This document shows, piece by piece, positions 9,146-14,455 of a stretch of DNA of 14,627 bases. The notes below the pieces were generated by a model that saw only the letters and a program-made list of their open reading frames with translations, was not told where the DNA came from and did not search any database. The stretch is from UBA1858 sp963926275 (GTDB lineage: Bacteria > Pseudomonadota > Gammaproteobacteria > UBA4575). Numbering within the stretch: position 1 is the first letter of the stretch; each line of letters opens with the position of its first letter. A program made the translations under genes and the position numbers. The stretch is taken from NCBI GenBank assembly GCA_963926275.1, contig CAWUWP010000011.1, positions 1 through 14,627 on the forward strand, written 5' to 3'.

Positions 9146-9643
9146 TTAATCCAATGTATCCAAAATCTCATCGACTTTGGTCTCTGTTAAATTCTCATAA
9201 TAAACGTGATTGATTTGCATCATCGGCGCACCACAACATCCTGCTAAACATTCTTCTTCTTGCTTTAAATAATATTTTCCATCAGAGGTGCTTTGTCCAC
9301 ATTTGATATTTAATTTGGACTCCAAATAACCCAACATTTGTTCGCCGCCGCGTAACATGCACGATAAATTTGTACACACTGCGATAGTATGTTTACCCAC
9401 CGGCTCAAGCTCAAACATAGAATAGAAAGAGGCAACTTCATATACAGCAATAGCTGGCATCTCTAACCTTTCTGCTAATGCATCCATTTGAGCCACAGGC
9501 AAGTAACCATACTCATGTTGTATCGCATGCAAACTACCTAACACCGCCGACTGTTTTTGATCGTCAGGGAAACGTTGCAGCCAGTCAGTGACTTGCTCCT
9601 GCACTTCTAATGATAAATCTTTTTTTATAGTTTTAATCATCAC
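9146..9643 (-). CDS. nuoE: NADH-quinone oxidoreductase subunit E (NuoE), 2Fe-2S thioredoxin-like
   Basis: Small NADH-module subunit holding the [2Fe-2S] cluster N1a beside the flavin. 165 residues, standard. The ligand pattern C-x4-C ... C-x3-C is present as C90, C95, C132 and C136 (CTNLSC, CLAGC) in a thioredoxin-like domain. The N-terminal helical bundle contains ASFYSMFELEPVGKH, a family hallmark. Start choice: the frame opens with GTG at 9641-9643, directly followed by an ATG at 9638-9640. Either could be used, and the ATG (164 residues) is the more conventional choice. It begins one base after the nuoD stop if GTG is used, so coupling to nuoD is likely. The stop is TAA. Confidence 0.97.
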   Translation of the reverse strand: MMIKTIKKDLSLEVQEQVTDWLQRFPDDQKQSAVLGSLHAIQHEYGYLPVAQMDALAERLEMPAIAVYEVASFYSMFELEPVGKHTIAVCTNLSCMLRGGEQMLGYLESKLNIKCGQSTSDGKYYLKQEEECLAGCCGAPMMQINHVYYENLTETKVDEILDTLD

Positions 9644-9644
9644 C

Positions 9645-10898
9645 TTATCTATCTATTTCGCCAAACACTATGTCTTGCGTCCCTAACACTGCAACCACAT
9701 CTGCAATCATATGACTTCTAATCATTTCATCGAGCGAAGCAAGATGAGGGAAACCTGGCGCTCTAATTTTTAAGCGGTAAGGTTTGTTAGCACCATCAGA
9801 CACCAAGTAAACACCAAACTCACCTTTAGGATGTTCTATTGCCGTGTAGACTTCACCAGGAGGCAAACAATAACCTTCAGTAAATAATTTAAAATGATGA
9901 ATTAATGCTTCCATATCATCTTTCATATCAGCACGAGATGGAGGCGTCACTTTATGATCATCCAACATCACTGGGCCTTTATTATTTCTTAACCACGCAG
10001 AACACTGTTTAATTATTTCATTCGACTGACGCATTTCTTCTATACGGACTAAATAACGGTCATAACAATCACCATTCACACCGACCGGAATCAAGAAATT
10101 CATCTTGTCGTAAACTTCATAGGGCTGTTTACGTCGCAAATCCCATTCCACTCCTGATCCTCTTAACATTGTTCCAGCAAAACCAAGTTGTAATGCTCGC
10201 TCAGGTGAGACAACACCAATATTGACGGTACGTTGTTTCCAAATTCGGTTATCGGTTAACAAGGTTTCATATTCATCGACACAACCCGGAAAGCGATGGG
10301 TAAATGAATCAATAAAATCCAACAATGTCCCTGATCTTTCTTCGTTTAATTTACCAACCTCTTTATCATCACGCCATTTTGATGTTGCATACTGCGGCAT
10401 AGTGTTTGGTAAATCTCGATAAACACCGCCAGGACGATAATAGGTCGCGTGCATACGTGCACCTGACACGGCTTCATAGCAATCCATCAAATCTTCACGT
10501 TCTCTAAACGCATACAAGAACATCGACATAGCACCAACATCAAGTGCATGCGCGCCTAGCCACAATAAATGATTTAAAATTCGGGTGATTTCATCAAACA
10601 TGACGCGGATATATTGCGCACGTTCTGGTGCTTCAACACCTAGCAATTTTTCGATTGCCAACACATAACCATGTTCGTTACACATCATCGACACGTAGTC
10701 GAGTCGATCCATGTAACCAATACTTTGATTGTATGGTTTGCTTTCAGCTAATTTTTCAGTGCCTCGATGCAACAAACCTACGTGAGGATCGGCGCGCTCA
10801 ATGACTTCGCCATCCAGCTCTAGAATCAAGCGCAACACACCATGCGCAGCAGGATGCTGTGGACCAAAGTTCATTGTGTAGTTCCGTATTTCAGCCAT
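9645..10898 (-). CDS. nuoD: NADH-quinone oxidoreductase subunit D (NuoD), 49 kDa-type
   Basis: Subunit that forms most of the quinone-reduction site facing cluster N2. 417 residues, the usual size for an unfused NuoD. FGPQHPAAHGVLRL is at 11-24 and GYMDRLDYVSMMCNEHGY at 61-78. H19 and Y68 have the same 49-residue spacing as the quinone-headgroup ligands His38 and Tyr87 of Thermus Nqo4, so the active site looks intact. The C-terminus ends DIVFGEIDR, as in most proteobacteria. nuoC and nuoD are separate genes here, unlike E. coli. Only TAG plus one Val codon separates them, in the same frame. The stop is TAA. Confidence 0.98.
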   Translation of the reverse strand: MAEIRNYTMNFGPQHPAAHGVLRLILELDGEVIERADPHVGLLHRGTEKLAESKPYNQSIGYMDRLDYVSMMCNEHGYVLAIEKLLGVEAPERAQYIRVMFDEITRILNHLLWLGAHALDVGAMSMFLYAFREREDLMDCYEAVSGARMHATYYRPGGVYRDLPNTMPQYATSKWRDDKEVGKLNEERSGTLLDFIDSFTHRFPGCVDEYETLLTDNRIWKQRTVNIGVVSPERALQLGFAGTMLRGSGVEWDLRRKQPYEVYDKMNFLIPVGVNGDCYDRYLVRIEEMRQSNEIIKQCSAWLRNNKGPVMLDDHKVTPPSRADMKDDMEALIHHFKLFTEGYCLPPGEVYTAIEHPKGEFGVYLVSDGANKPYRLKIRAPGFPHLASLDEMIRSHMIADVVAVLGTQDIVFGEIDR

Positions 10899-10901
10899 AA
10901 C

Positions 10902-11621
10902 CTAAGACTCTTCCGCTTTAGATTTAGCGCCGTCGCTGAAACGGTTATCTTCACGAATCACTTTAGGCACAAGCACACGTGGCTCGATAGAAACAGGTTC
11001 ATAAATAACTCTTTGCTTAGAAGGGTCATAACGCACTTCAACATGACCCACTAACGGAAAATCTTTTCTCAGTGGATGCCCAACAAAACCATAGTCAGTT
11101 AATAAACGACGCATATCAGGATGCCCATCAAACACGATGCCATACATATCAAAGGCTTCACGCTCATACCAATTTGCACAACTCCAAATTGAACATATCG
11201 ATTCAACCATTGGCATCTCATTGTCTTCACAAAAAATCTTGACGCGTAACCGATGATTTTTTGCTAATGACTGTAAATGATAAACAACAGCGAATCGCGC
11301 TGTCTGCATGGTGCTATCGATAGGATTATCATCAAAAGTAAAGTGCCCAAACGTATTTTTTGTGACACCGCGACTAAACCCAGATCCAGATGCCTGTTTT
11401 GTTTTCCATTCGGTTTTACCGTGCTCTAGGTAATCAATGCCGGCGACATCCATTAATTGATCGAACTGGAGACCCGCCTTATCACGCAAAATGGTCAATA
11501 TAGGAATGGCCTGTTTAGCCTTCACTGTTAGGGTGAATTCATTCCTATCCAATTTAAGCTGACATTTCTCAGTCTCAGCAAGCTCGCGCAAGGTAGATTC
11601 AAAAGTATCTTTTTGGCTCAT
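10902..11621 (-). CDS. nuoC: NADH-quinone oxidoreductase subunit C (NuoC), 30 kDa-type
   Basis: Structural subunit of the connecting module, packed against NuoD and NuoI; it has no cofactor. 239 residues, longer than the roughly 200 of many alphaproteobacterial forms. The family signature covers 151-190: WYEREAFDMYGIVFDGHPDM followed by RRLLTDYGFVGHPLRKDFPL. The extra length lies partly in a loop at about 65-105 (GKTEWKTKQASGSGFSRGV and on), which I recall from other gammaproteobacterial NuoC, and partly in a hydrophilic C-terminal tail rich in Ser, Lys and Glu. It begins 14 bases after nuoB. I see no Shine-Dalgarno sequence. It ends with TAG. Confidence 0.97.
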   Translation of the reverse strand: MSQKDTFESTLRELAETEKCQLKLDRNEFTLTVKAKQAIPILTILRDKAGLQFDQLMDVAGIDYLEHGKTEWKTKQASGSGFSRGVTKNTFGHFTFDDNPIDSTMQTARFAVVYHLQSLAKNHRLRVKIFCEDNEMPMVESICSIWSCANWYEREAFDMYGIVFDGHPDMRRLLTDYGFVGHPLRKDFPLVGHVEVRYDPSKQRVIYEPVSIEPRVLVPKVIREDNRFSDGAKSKAEES

Positions 11622-11635
11622 GGAAGTTATATAGG

Positions 11636-12112
11636 TTAGCGTGAAATGGAATTACTACGACGTATTTTGTTTTGCAATTGCATGATTCCATACATCAACG
11701 CTTCTGCGGTAGGTGGGCAACCTGGCACATAAATATCAACAGGGACAATACGATCACAACCCCGCACGACAGAATAGGAGTAATGATAATAACCACCCCC
11801 GTTTGCACATGACCCCATTGAAATCACCCATTTTGGTTCGGGCATTTGGTCATACACTTTACGTAATGCCGGTGCCATTTTATTCACTAGGGTTCCGGCA
11901 ACAATCATCACATCTGATTGTCTTGGGCTAGGTCGAAACACCACGCCAAAGCGATCCAAATCATATCTAGAGGCTCCTGCATGCATCATTTCGACTGCGC
12001 AACAGGCAAGCCCAAAGGTCATCGGCCACATTGAACCTGTGCGGGCCCAATTAACCAATTCATCAAGTTTCCCTACAGCAAAGCCCTGCTGCATTATTTG
12101 CTCAGTATCCAT
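11636..12112 (-). CDS. nuoB: NADH-quinone oxidoreductase subunit B (NuoB), binds cluster N2
   Basis: Subunit binding the terminal [4Fe-4S] cluster N2, which hands electrons to quinone. 158 residues, standard. The four ligands are visible: the tandem C37-C38 (GLACCAVEMM), C102 (SMGSCANGGGYY) and C132 (YVPGCPPTAEALMYG). These motifs also separate it from the related hydrogenase small subunits, which have different surroundings. The start is well supported: GGAGAG at 12115-12120 lies just before the ATG, the best ribosome site among the upstream nuo genes. It follows nuoA by 21 bases. The stop is TAA. Confidence 0.98.
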   Translation of the reverse strand: MDTEQIMQQGFAVGKLDELVNWARTGSMWPMTFGLACCAVEMMHAGASRYDLDRFGVVFRPSPRQSDVMIVAGTLVNKMAPALRKVYDQMPEPKWVISMGSCANGGGYYHYSYSVVRGCDRIVPVDIYVPGCPPTAEALMYGIMQLQNKIRRSNSISR

Positions 12113-12133
12113 ATCTCTCCAAGCGACTATTTA

Positions 12134-12532
12134 TTAGTCCCAATTTAGCGCGCCTTTTTTCCATTCATAAATGAAACCAATGATAAGAATTGTGAGGAAG
12201 AATGCCATGGCTAGTAAACCAGGAATTCCTATATCACGAAGCGCAACAGCCCATGGAAATAGAAAAGCGATTTCCAGGTCAAAAATAATAAATAGGATCG
12301 CGACGAGATAATAACGGACATCAAATCGTCTGCGTGAATCTTCAAATGCCTCGAACCCACATTCATAGGGCGAGTCTTTAGCTGCCTCTGGTACTCGCTT
12401 GCTAAGCAACATACCGGCGATAATTGGCACCACACCTATGACTAAGGCAATTGCCAGAAATATTAAGATTGGAACGTAATTCTGAAGCATATCTGAAATA
12501 GTTTTATAGTTATCGTTTATGCTGCGATTCAT
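12134..12532 (-). CDS. nuoA: NADH-quinone oxidoreductase subunit A (NuoA), first gene of the operon
   Basis: Small membrane subunit of complex I with three helices (about 18-42, 74-96, 103-122) and a conserved loop over the quinone funnel: DSPYECGFEAFED at 53-65, then FDVRYYLVAILFIIFDLEIAF with the membrane acids D85 and E87. 132 residues from the ATG at 12530-12532. An in-frame ATG at codon 15 (12488-12490) would give MLQNYVPILIF and 118 residues, which fits the family's usual start and length better. Neither has a well-placed ribosome site: AAAGG sits only 3 bases from the first ATG, and nothing is seen before the second. The start is therefore open; the identity is not. It is the promoter-proximal gene. 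Confidence 0.95.
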   Translation of the reverse strand: MNRSINDNYKTISDMLQNYVPILIFLAIALVIGVVPIIAGMLLSKRVPEAAKDSPYECGFEAFEDSRRRFDVRYYLVAILFIIFDLEIAFLFPWAVALRDIGIPGLLAMAFFLTILIIGFIYEWKKGALNWD

Positions 12533-12561
12533 GCACCTTTATTGATCGCTTGTAGATATTA

Positions 12562-12580
12562 ATCCCCAGCCGTAGGGAAT
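12562..12580 (-). promoter_or_regulatory. Small hairpin in the nuoA 5' leader
   Basis: Read on the minus strand, ATTCCC and GGGGAT pair as a 6-bp stem (one G-U) around the 7-base loop TACGGCT. It would lie in the nuo leader if transcription starts at the candidate promoter. It could be an operator or an RNA structure. There is no U-run after it, so it is not a terminator. Confidence 0.25.
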
Positions 12581-12592
12581 ACAAATTGATGA

Positions 12593-12621
12593 TTTAAATG
12601 GGAGGATAAATGATTCGACAA
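12593..12621 (-). promoter_or_regulatory. Weak candidate sigma70 promoter for nuoA
   Basis: On the minus strand TTGTCG (12616-12621) is followed after exactly 17 bases by TTTAAA (12593-12598). Each matches the -35 and -10 consensus at four of six positions. It lies about 60 bases upstream of nuoA, a sensible distance. In DNA this AT-rich such pairs occur by chance, so this is only the best candidate I could find by eye. Confidence 0.2.
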
Positions 12622-12657
12622 TTGGACAATTTATGGGCAAATATGGATTTTCGCTAA
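12610..12657 (+). CDS. Possible 15-residue small ORF with a strong ribosome site
   Basis: GGGAGG at 12600-12605 is followed after 4 bases by an ATG that opens MIRQLDNLWANMDFR and a TAA. The ribosome site is better than that of most nuo genes. Nothing else supports translation: the peptide is unknown to me, and it overlaps the candidate nuo promoter on the other strand. It could be a leader peptide or chance. Confidence 0.15.
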   Translation: MIRQLDNLWANMDFR

Positions 12658-12928
12658 TATTGTATAAATTTCATCCTGCATTTAATCTGAATATGAAAGA
12701 TTTTAGTCGCGAATGAAAATAACCTCGGCAATCAGCCGTATTAAGCGTTCAGTTTATTGCTTCTCTAGCAACAAAAGATCTAATGATAATTTTGAAACCC
12801 ATGACAATTCCAGATATCCTAAATAACATACTTAGCGTATGCAAAAAGCCAGATATTAGTTATTTTTTACAACCGAATTAACCTGTAGCAAGACATGTAT
12901 TTAACTTGTTATTATTTAATATAAATTA

Positions 12929-12940
12929 GTGGAGAAATGT
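12929..12940 (+). promoter_or_regulatory. Ribosome binding site that decides the start at 12941
   Basis: GGAG at 12931-12934 lies 6 bases before the ATG at 12941-12943. A longer reading from the GTG at 12929 would place this Shine-Dalgarno sequence inside the coding region and put four residues (MEKC) ahead of an otherwise ideal signal peptide. The ATG is therefore preferred. Confidence 0.6.
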
Positions 12941-13354
12941 ATGTTTAAGCAATCCCAAATACTCCTTACTGCAACTCTTTTATGCGGCATAGCGACATCC
13001 TCTTATGCAGAACTATCAGCCTATGAGGAGCCACCCGTATTAGCCACTAAAGATGTGCTTGACCAGGATTTCCTTGTCAGTGATTTATACACAATTGAAG
13101 ATGATGTGATCACACGTGGATATACGAATACTTATCGCATTACATCTGAATATGGGAACTTTACTGCGCACGGCAATGCCATGTTGGAAAAGATATTGCA
13201 CGAAATAAACGTCATCCATGAACTCGATAAAATCAAGAACTCAGAACAATTTTCAGAAGGCTTAAAAGAAGGCGCGAAAATTCCTTTCCGTTTCGTTAAA
13301 AACCTTATCACACACCCTGTAGATACAGTCACTGGAGTGCCAAAAGGAATATAG
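12941..13354 (+). CDS. N-terminal fragment of the secreted protein, with signal peptide
   Basis: 137 residues from ATG to the TAG. Residues 1-23 form a Sec signal peptide: short basic start (MFKQS), hydrophobic core (ILLTATLLCGIA), then the cleavage site SSYA before ELSAYEEPP. The cysteine at 15 lies in TLLCG, which is a poor lipobox, so periplasmic or exported is more likely than lipoprotein. The mature part is mixed alpha/beta in look and acidic at first. It has TYRITSEYGNFTAHG near 70, then a helical stretch rich in charges (EKILHEINVIHELDKIKN), and ends in FVKNLITHPVDTVTGVPKGI. I recognise no catalytic motif. Alone it would be an exported fragment; context suggests it is the front half of a longer protein. 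It is transcribed away from nuoA. Confidence 0.55.
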   Translation: MFKQSQILLTATLLCGIATSSYAELSAYEEPPVLATKDVLDQDFLVSDLYTIEDDVITRGYTNTYRITSEYGNFTAHGNAMLEKILHEINVIHELDKIKNSEQFSEGLKEGAKIPFRFVKNLITHPVDTVTGVPKGI

Positions 13355-13378
13355 CGTTATGGATCACGTATCGGCGAA

Positions 13379-14026
13379 ATGACGACTGGTGAAAAAAGTG
13401 AATATGAGGATAGCATTGCAAAAGAGCTGATTTTATTTTCTAGCCAGAAACGCAAACTAGCCTACGAGCTAAATATTGACGTATATACATCTAACAAAGT
13501 ACTACAAGAGTATCTGAACAGCATAAGTTGGGCTTCTTATTCAGGTGGCTTTGTGGTGGCTCTCGCAATGAGTCCGTTAGGACCAGTGCGCTTCACTAAA
13601 ACCGCAGGTTCTTTCAACACACTGATCCGAGATAACTCACCCGAAGACCTACGCAAGATCAATCGTAAAATTCTTCGCAAACTTGACGTTAAAGAAGAAA
13701 TAATTGATGCCTTTCTAGATAACGTCTGGATTTCACCTCGACATGAAACGACTATTGTTCATAGCCTTCAGTACCAGGGATTAAAAGGTGGCATAGATGA
13801 CTTCATTCAATTAGCAAGCACTGCTGAGTCAGAACAAGATGCTTTCTTTTTTCAAAATATAAGCGGCCTAATTGAACAATATATTTCAAACGTAGTGGAA
13901 TCAGATCTGTCGATAGTCGTGCACAACAACTTTGCTTTGCTTCAAGTTAGAAAACATTTTATATTTCCGTTAGTTGGGCTAGTCGAGACAGCGGGCGCAG
14001 TAGGGATGAGATGGGATACGGCATGA
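13379..14026 (+). CDS. C-terminal fragment of the same secreted protein
   Basis: 215 residues if started at the ATG at 13379. That ATG has no Shine-Dalgarno sequence, and the frame is already open eight codons upstream, directly after the TAG, so it is probably an internal methionine and not a true start. Segments seen: a helical charged start (EDSIAKELILFSSQKRKLAYEL), the pattern DVYTSNKVLQEYLNSISWASYSGG, then FVVALAMSPLGPV, which is hydrophobic, then SPEDLRKINRKILRKLDV and WISPRHETTIVHSL. There is no signal peptide, so on its own it could not follow the N-terminal part out of the cell. The last 15-20 residues (LVETAGAVGMRWDTA) lack clear character and may come from a shifted frame. The stop is TGA, the only one in the window for a gene-sized frame. 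Confidence 0.4.
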   Translation: MTTGEKSEYEDSIAKELILFSSQKRKLAYELNIDVYTSNKVLQEYLNSISWASYSGGFVVALAMSPLGPVRFTKTAGSFNTLIRDNSPEDLRKINRKILRKLDVKEEIIDAFLDNVWISPRHETTIVHSLQYQGLKGGIDDFIQLASTAESEQDAFFFQNISGLIEQYISNVVESDLSIVVHNNFALLQVRKHFIFPLVGLVETAGAVGMRWDTA

Positions 14027-14136
14027 TGGGTATAGAAAGCCCAGAGTTTGTTAGGAGATTGTTTGAGACCAGCCAAGATGTGCATAAACATCTAGAGCAG
14101 TACTGGGGCTCCTCCCTGAGCAAAGTTGAGGTGTGA
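14027..14136 (+). other. Shifted-frame continuation of the secreted-protein pseudogene
   Basis: A frame different from that of the pseudogene is open from 13951 to TGA at 14134-14136. Its last part, from the ATG at 14026 that overlaps the upstream TGA (ATGA), reads MGIESPEFVRRLFETS and on to KVEV, 36 residues. The mix of charged and hydrophobic residues looks more like real coding sequence than noise, whereas the upstream ORF ends without clear character. Either a frameshift lies near 13990-14026, or this is a tiny overlapping ORF. There is no Shine-Dalgarno sequence of its own. Confidence 0.25.
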
Positions 14137-14209
14137 GTGTCTGTGAAGGAACCCTCCTCCTCAGCTTCGCTGCTTACTCTACCTTCCCCCTCCTCCTATG
14201 CCCAATCAC

Positions 14210-14241
14210 GAGCATCCCCTCTCAAGCTCCTCTTGATGCTC
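14210..14241. repeat. Inverted repeat GAGCATC ... GATGCTC
   Basis: GAGCATC at 14210-14216 and its reverse complement GATGCTC at 14235-14241 flank 18 bases. Within the loop, TCAAG (14222-14226) can instead pair with CTTGA (14232-14236), so two alternative stems compete. It could be part of a REP-like element, a downstream structure of the pseudogene transcript, or chance. Confidence 0.3.
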
Positions 14242-14293
14242 CTGAGAAAGCTATAGCAGTGCCCCCTTGATATCCCCTGTAACGCCATCAGAT

Positions 14294-14310
14294 CTTCTCT
14301 AAGAAGTTTT
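14294..14310 (+). terminator. Very weak candidate terminator
   Basis: CTTCT and AGAAG form a 5-bp stem with a 3-base loop (CTA), followed directly by TTTT. The stem is short and AT-rich, so it would be weak. It is the only stem with a T-run that I found downstream of the pseudogene. Confidence 0.15.
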
Positions 14311-14396
14311 AAGGTGTTGGTATTGTAAAAATATGATTGTTTAGATTATAGTTTCTAAGAGATCATATTAGGAGGTCTAAAGGGAAATAGCCTAGG

Positions 14397-14418
14397 ATTA
14401 ACCCTATTACTGGTTAAT
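14397..14418. repeat. Inverted repeat ATTAACC ... GGTTAAT
   Basis: A perfect 7-bp dyad (14397-14403 and 14412-14418) around the 8-base loop CTATTACT. The arms could be a protein-binding site or an RNA hairpin. No T-run follows. Confidence 0.35.
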
Positions 14419-14433
14419 TAATATGCCTACATG

Positions 14434-14455
14434 CTATATAAACTCTATATAAATC
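14434..14455. repeat. Two-copy 11-base tandem repeat
   Basis: CTATATAAACT at 14434-14444 is followed immediately by CTATATAAATC at 14445-14455. Nine of eleven bases are identical, all in the first nine. It may be a small slippage duplication. Confidence 0.4.

Larger units (their letters stand above)
12533..12940. other. Divergent intergenic region between nuoA and the secreted-protein gene
   Basis: These 408 AT-rich bases should carry the promoter of the nuo operon (minus strand) and that of the plus-strand gene. I see no tRNA, secG or other gene of the kind that often precedes nuoA in gammaproteobacteria. Possible elements are listed separately: a weak sigma70-like pair facing nuoA, a hairpin in the nuoA leader, and a 15-codon ORF. 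Two tiny dyads, CGGC-N5-GCCG at 12726-12738 and TTGCT-N5-AGCAA at 12757-12771, are too short to interpret. I found no good -35/-10 pair for the plus-strand gene in the AT-rich stretch 12860-12928. Confidence 0.6.
12941..14026 (+). pseudogene. Secreted protein of unknown function interrupted by an in-frame TAG
   Basis: The reading frame from the ATG at 12941 is interrupted only once, by TAG at 13352-13354. It then stays open for 223 codons to TGA at 14024-14026, about 361 residues in all if the TAG is read. The text flows across the break: THPVDTVTGVPKGI, stop, RYGSRIGEMTTGEKSEYED. A single G-to-A change from a Trp codon (TGG to TAG) would explain it. From memory, conserved hypothetical secreted proteins of proteobacteria have a similar order of segments (a VPKG-x-x-R segment, then an EDS segment, then LRKINRKIL and a SPRHET/Q segment), but I know no function. 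The C-terminus may also be shifted, since another frame is open across 13951-14136. A sequencing error cannot be excluded. Confidence 0.6.

Noticed and set aside
1035..11931. Many plus-strand open frames of 60-126 codons opposite the nuo genes, for example at 3443-3793 and 5292-5672
   Set aside because: They lie antisense to strongly conserved genes, show no domain, signal peptide or ribosome site of note, and are low-complexity reflections of the opposite strand's codons.
12533..12940. tRNA-Leu or secG upstream of nuoA, as in many gammaproteobacteria
   Set aside because: I found no cloverleaf arms, CCA end or SecG-like reading frame in either strand of the gap.
12955..12990. Lipoprotein signal at the cysteine of TLLCG
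   Set aside because: The residues before the cysteine do not fit a lipobox, whereas SSYA is a good signal peptidase I site a few residues later.
13352..13354. TAG as a reassigned sense codon (pyrrolysine or amber suppression)
   Set aside because: TAG is used as an ordinary stop for nuoC and nuoK, and nothing in the window (suppressor tRNA, PYLIS-like element) supports recoding.
14370..14390. AGGAGGT at 14371-14377 as a ribosome binding site
   Set aside because: No ATG, GTG or TTG follows at a usable distance, and in-frame stops come quickly.
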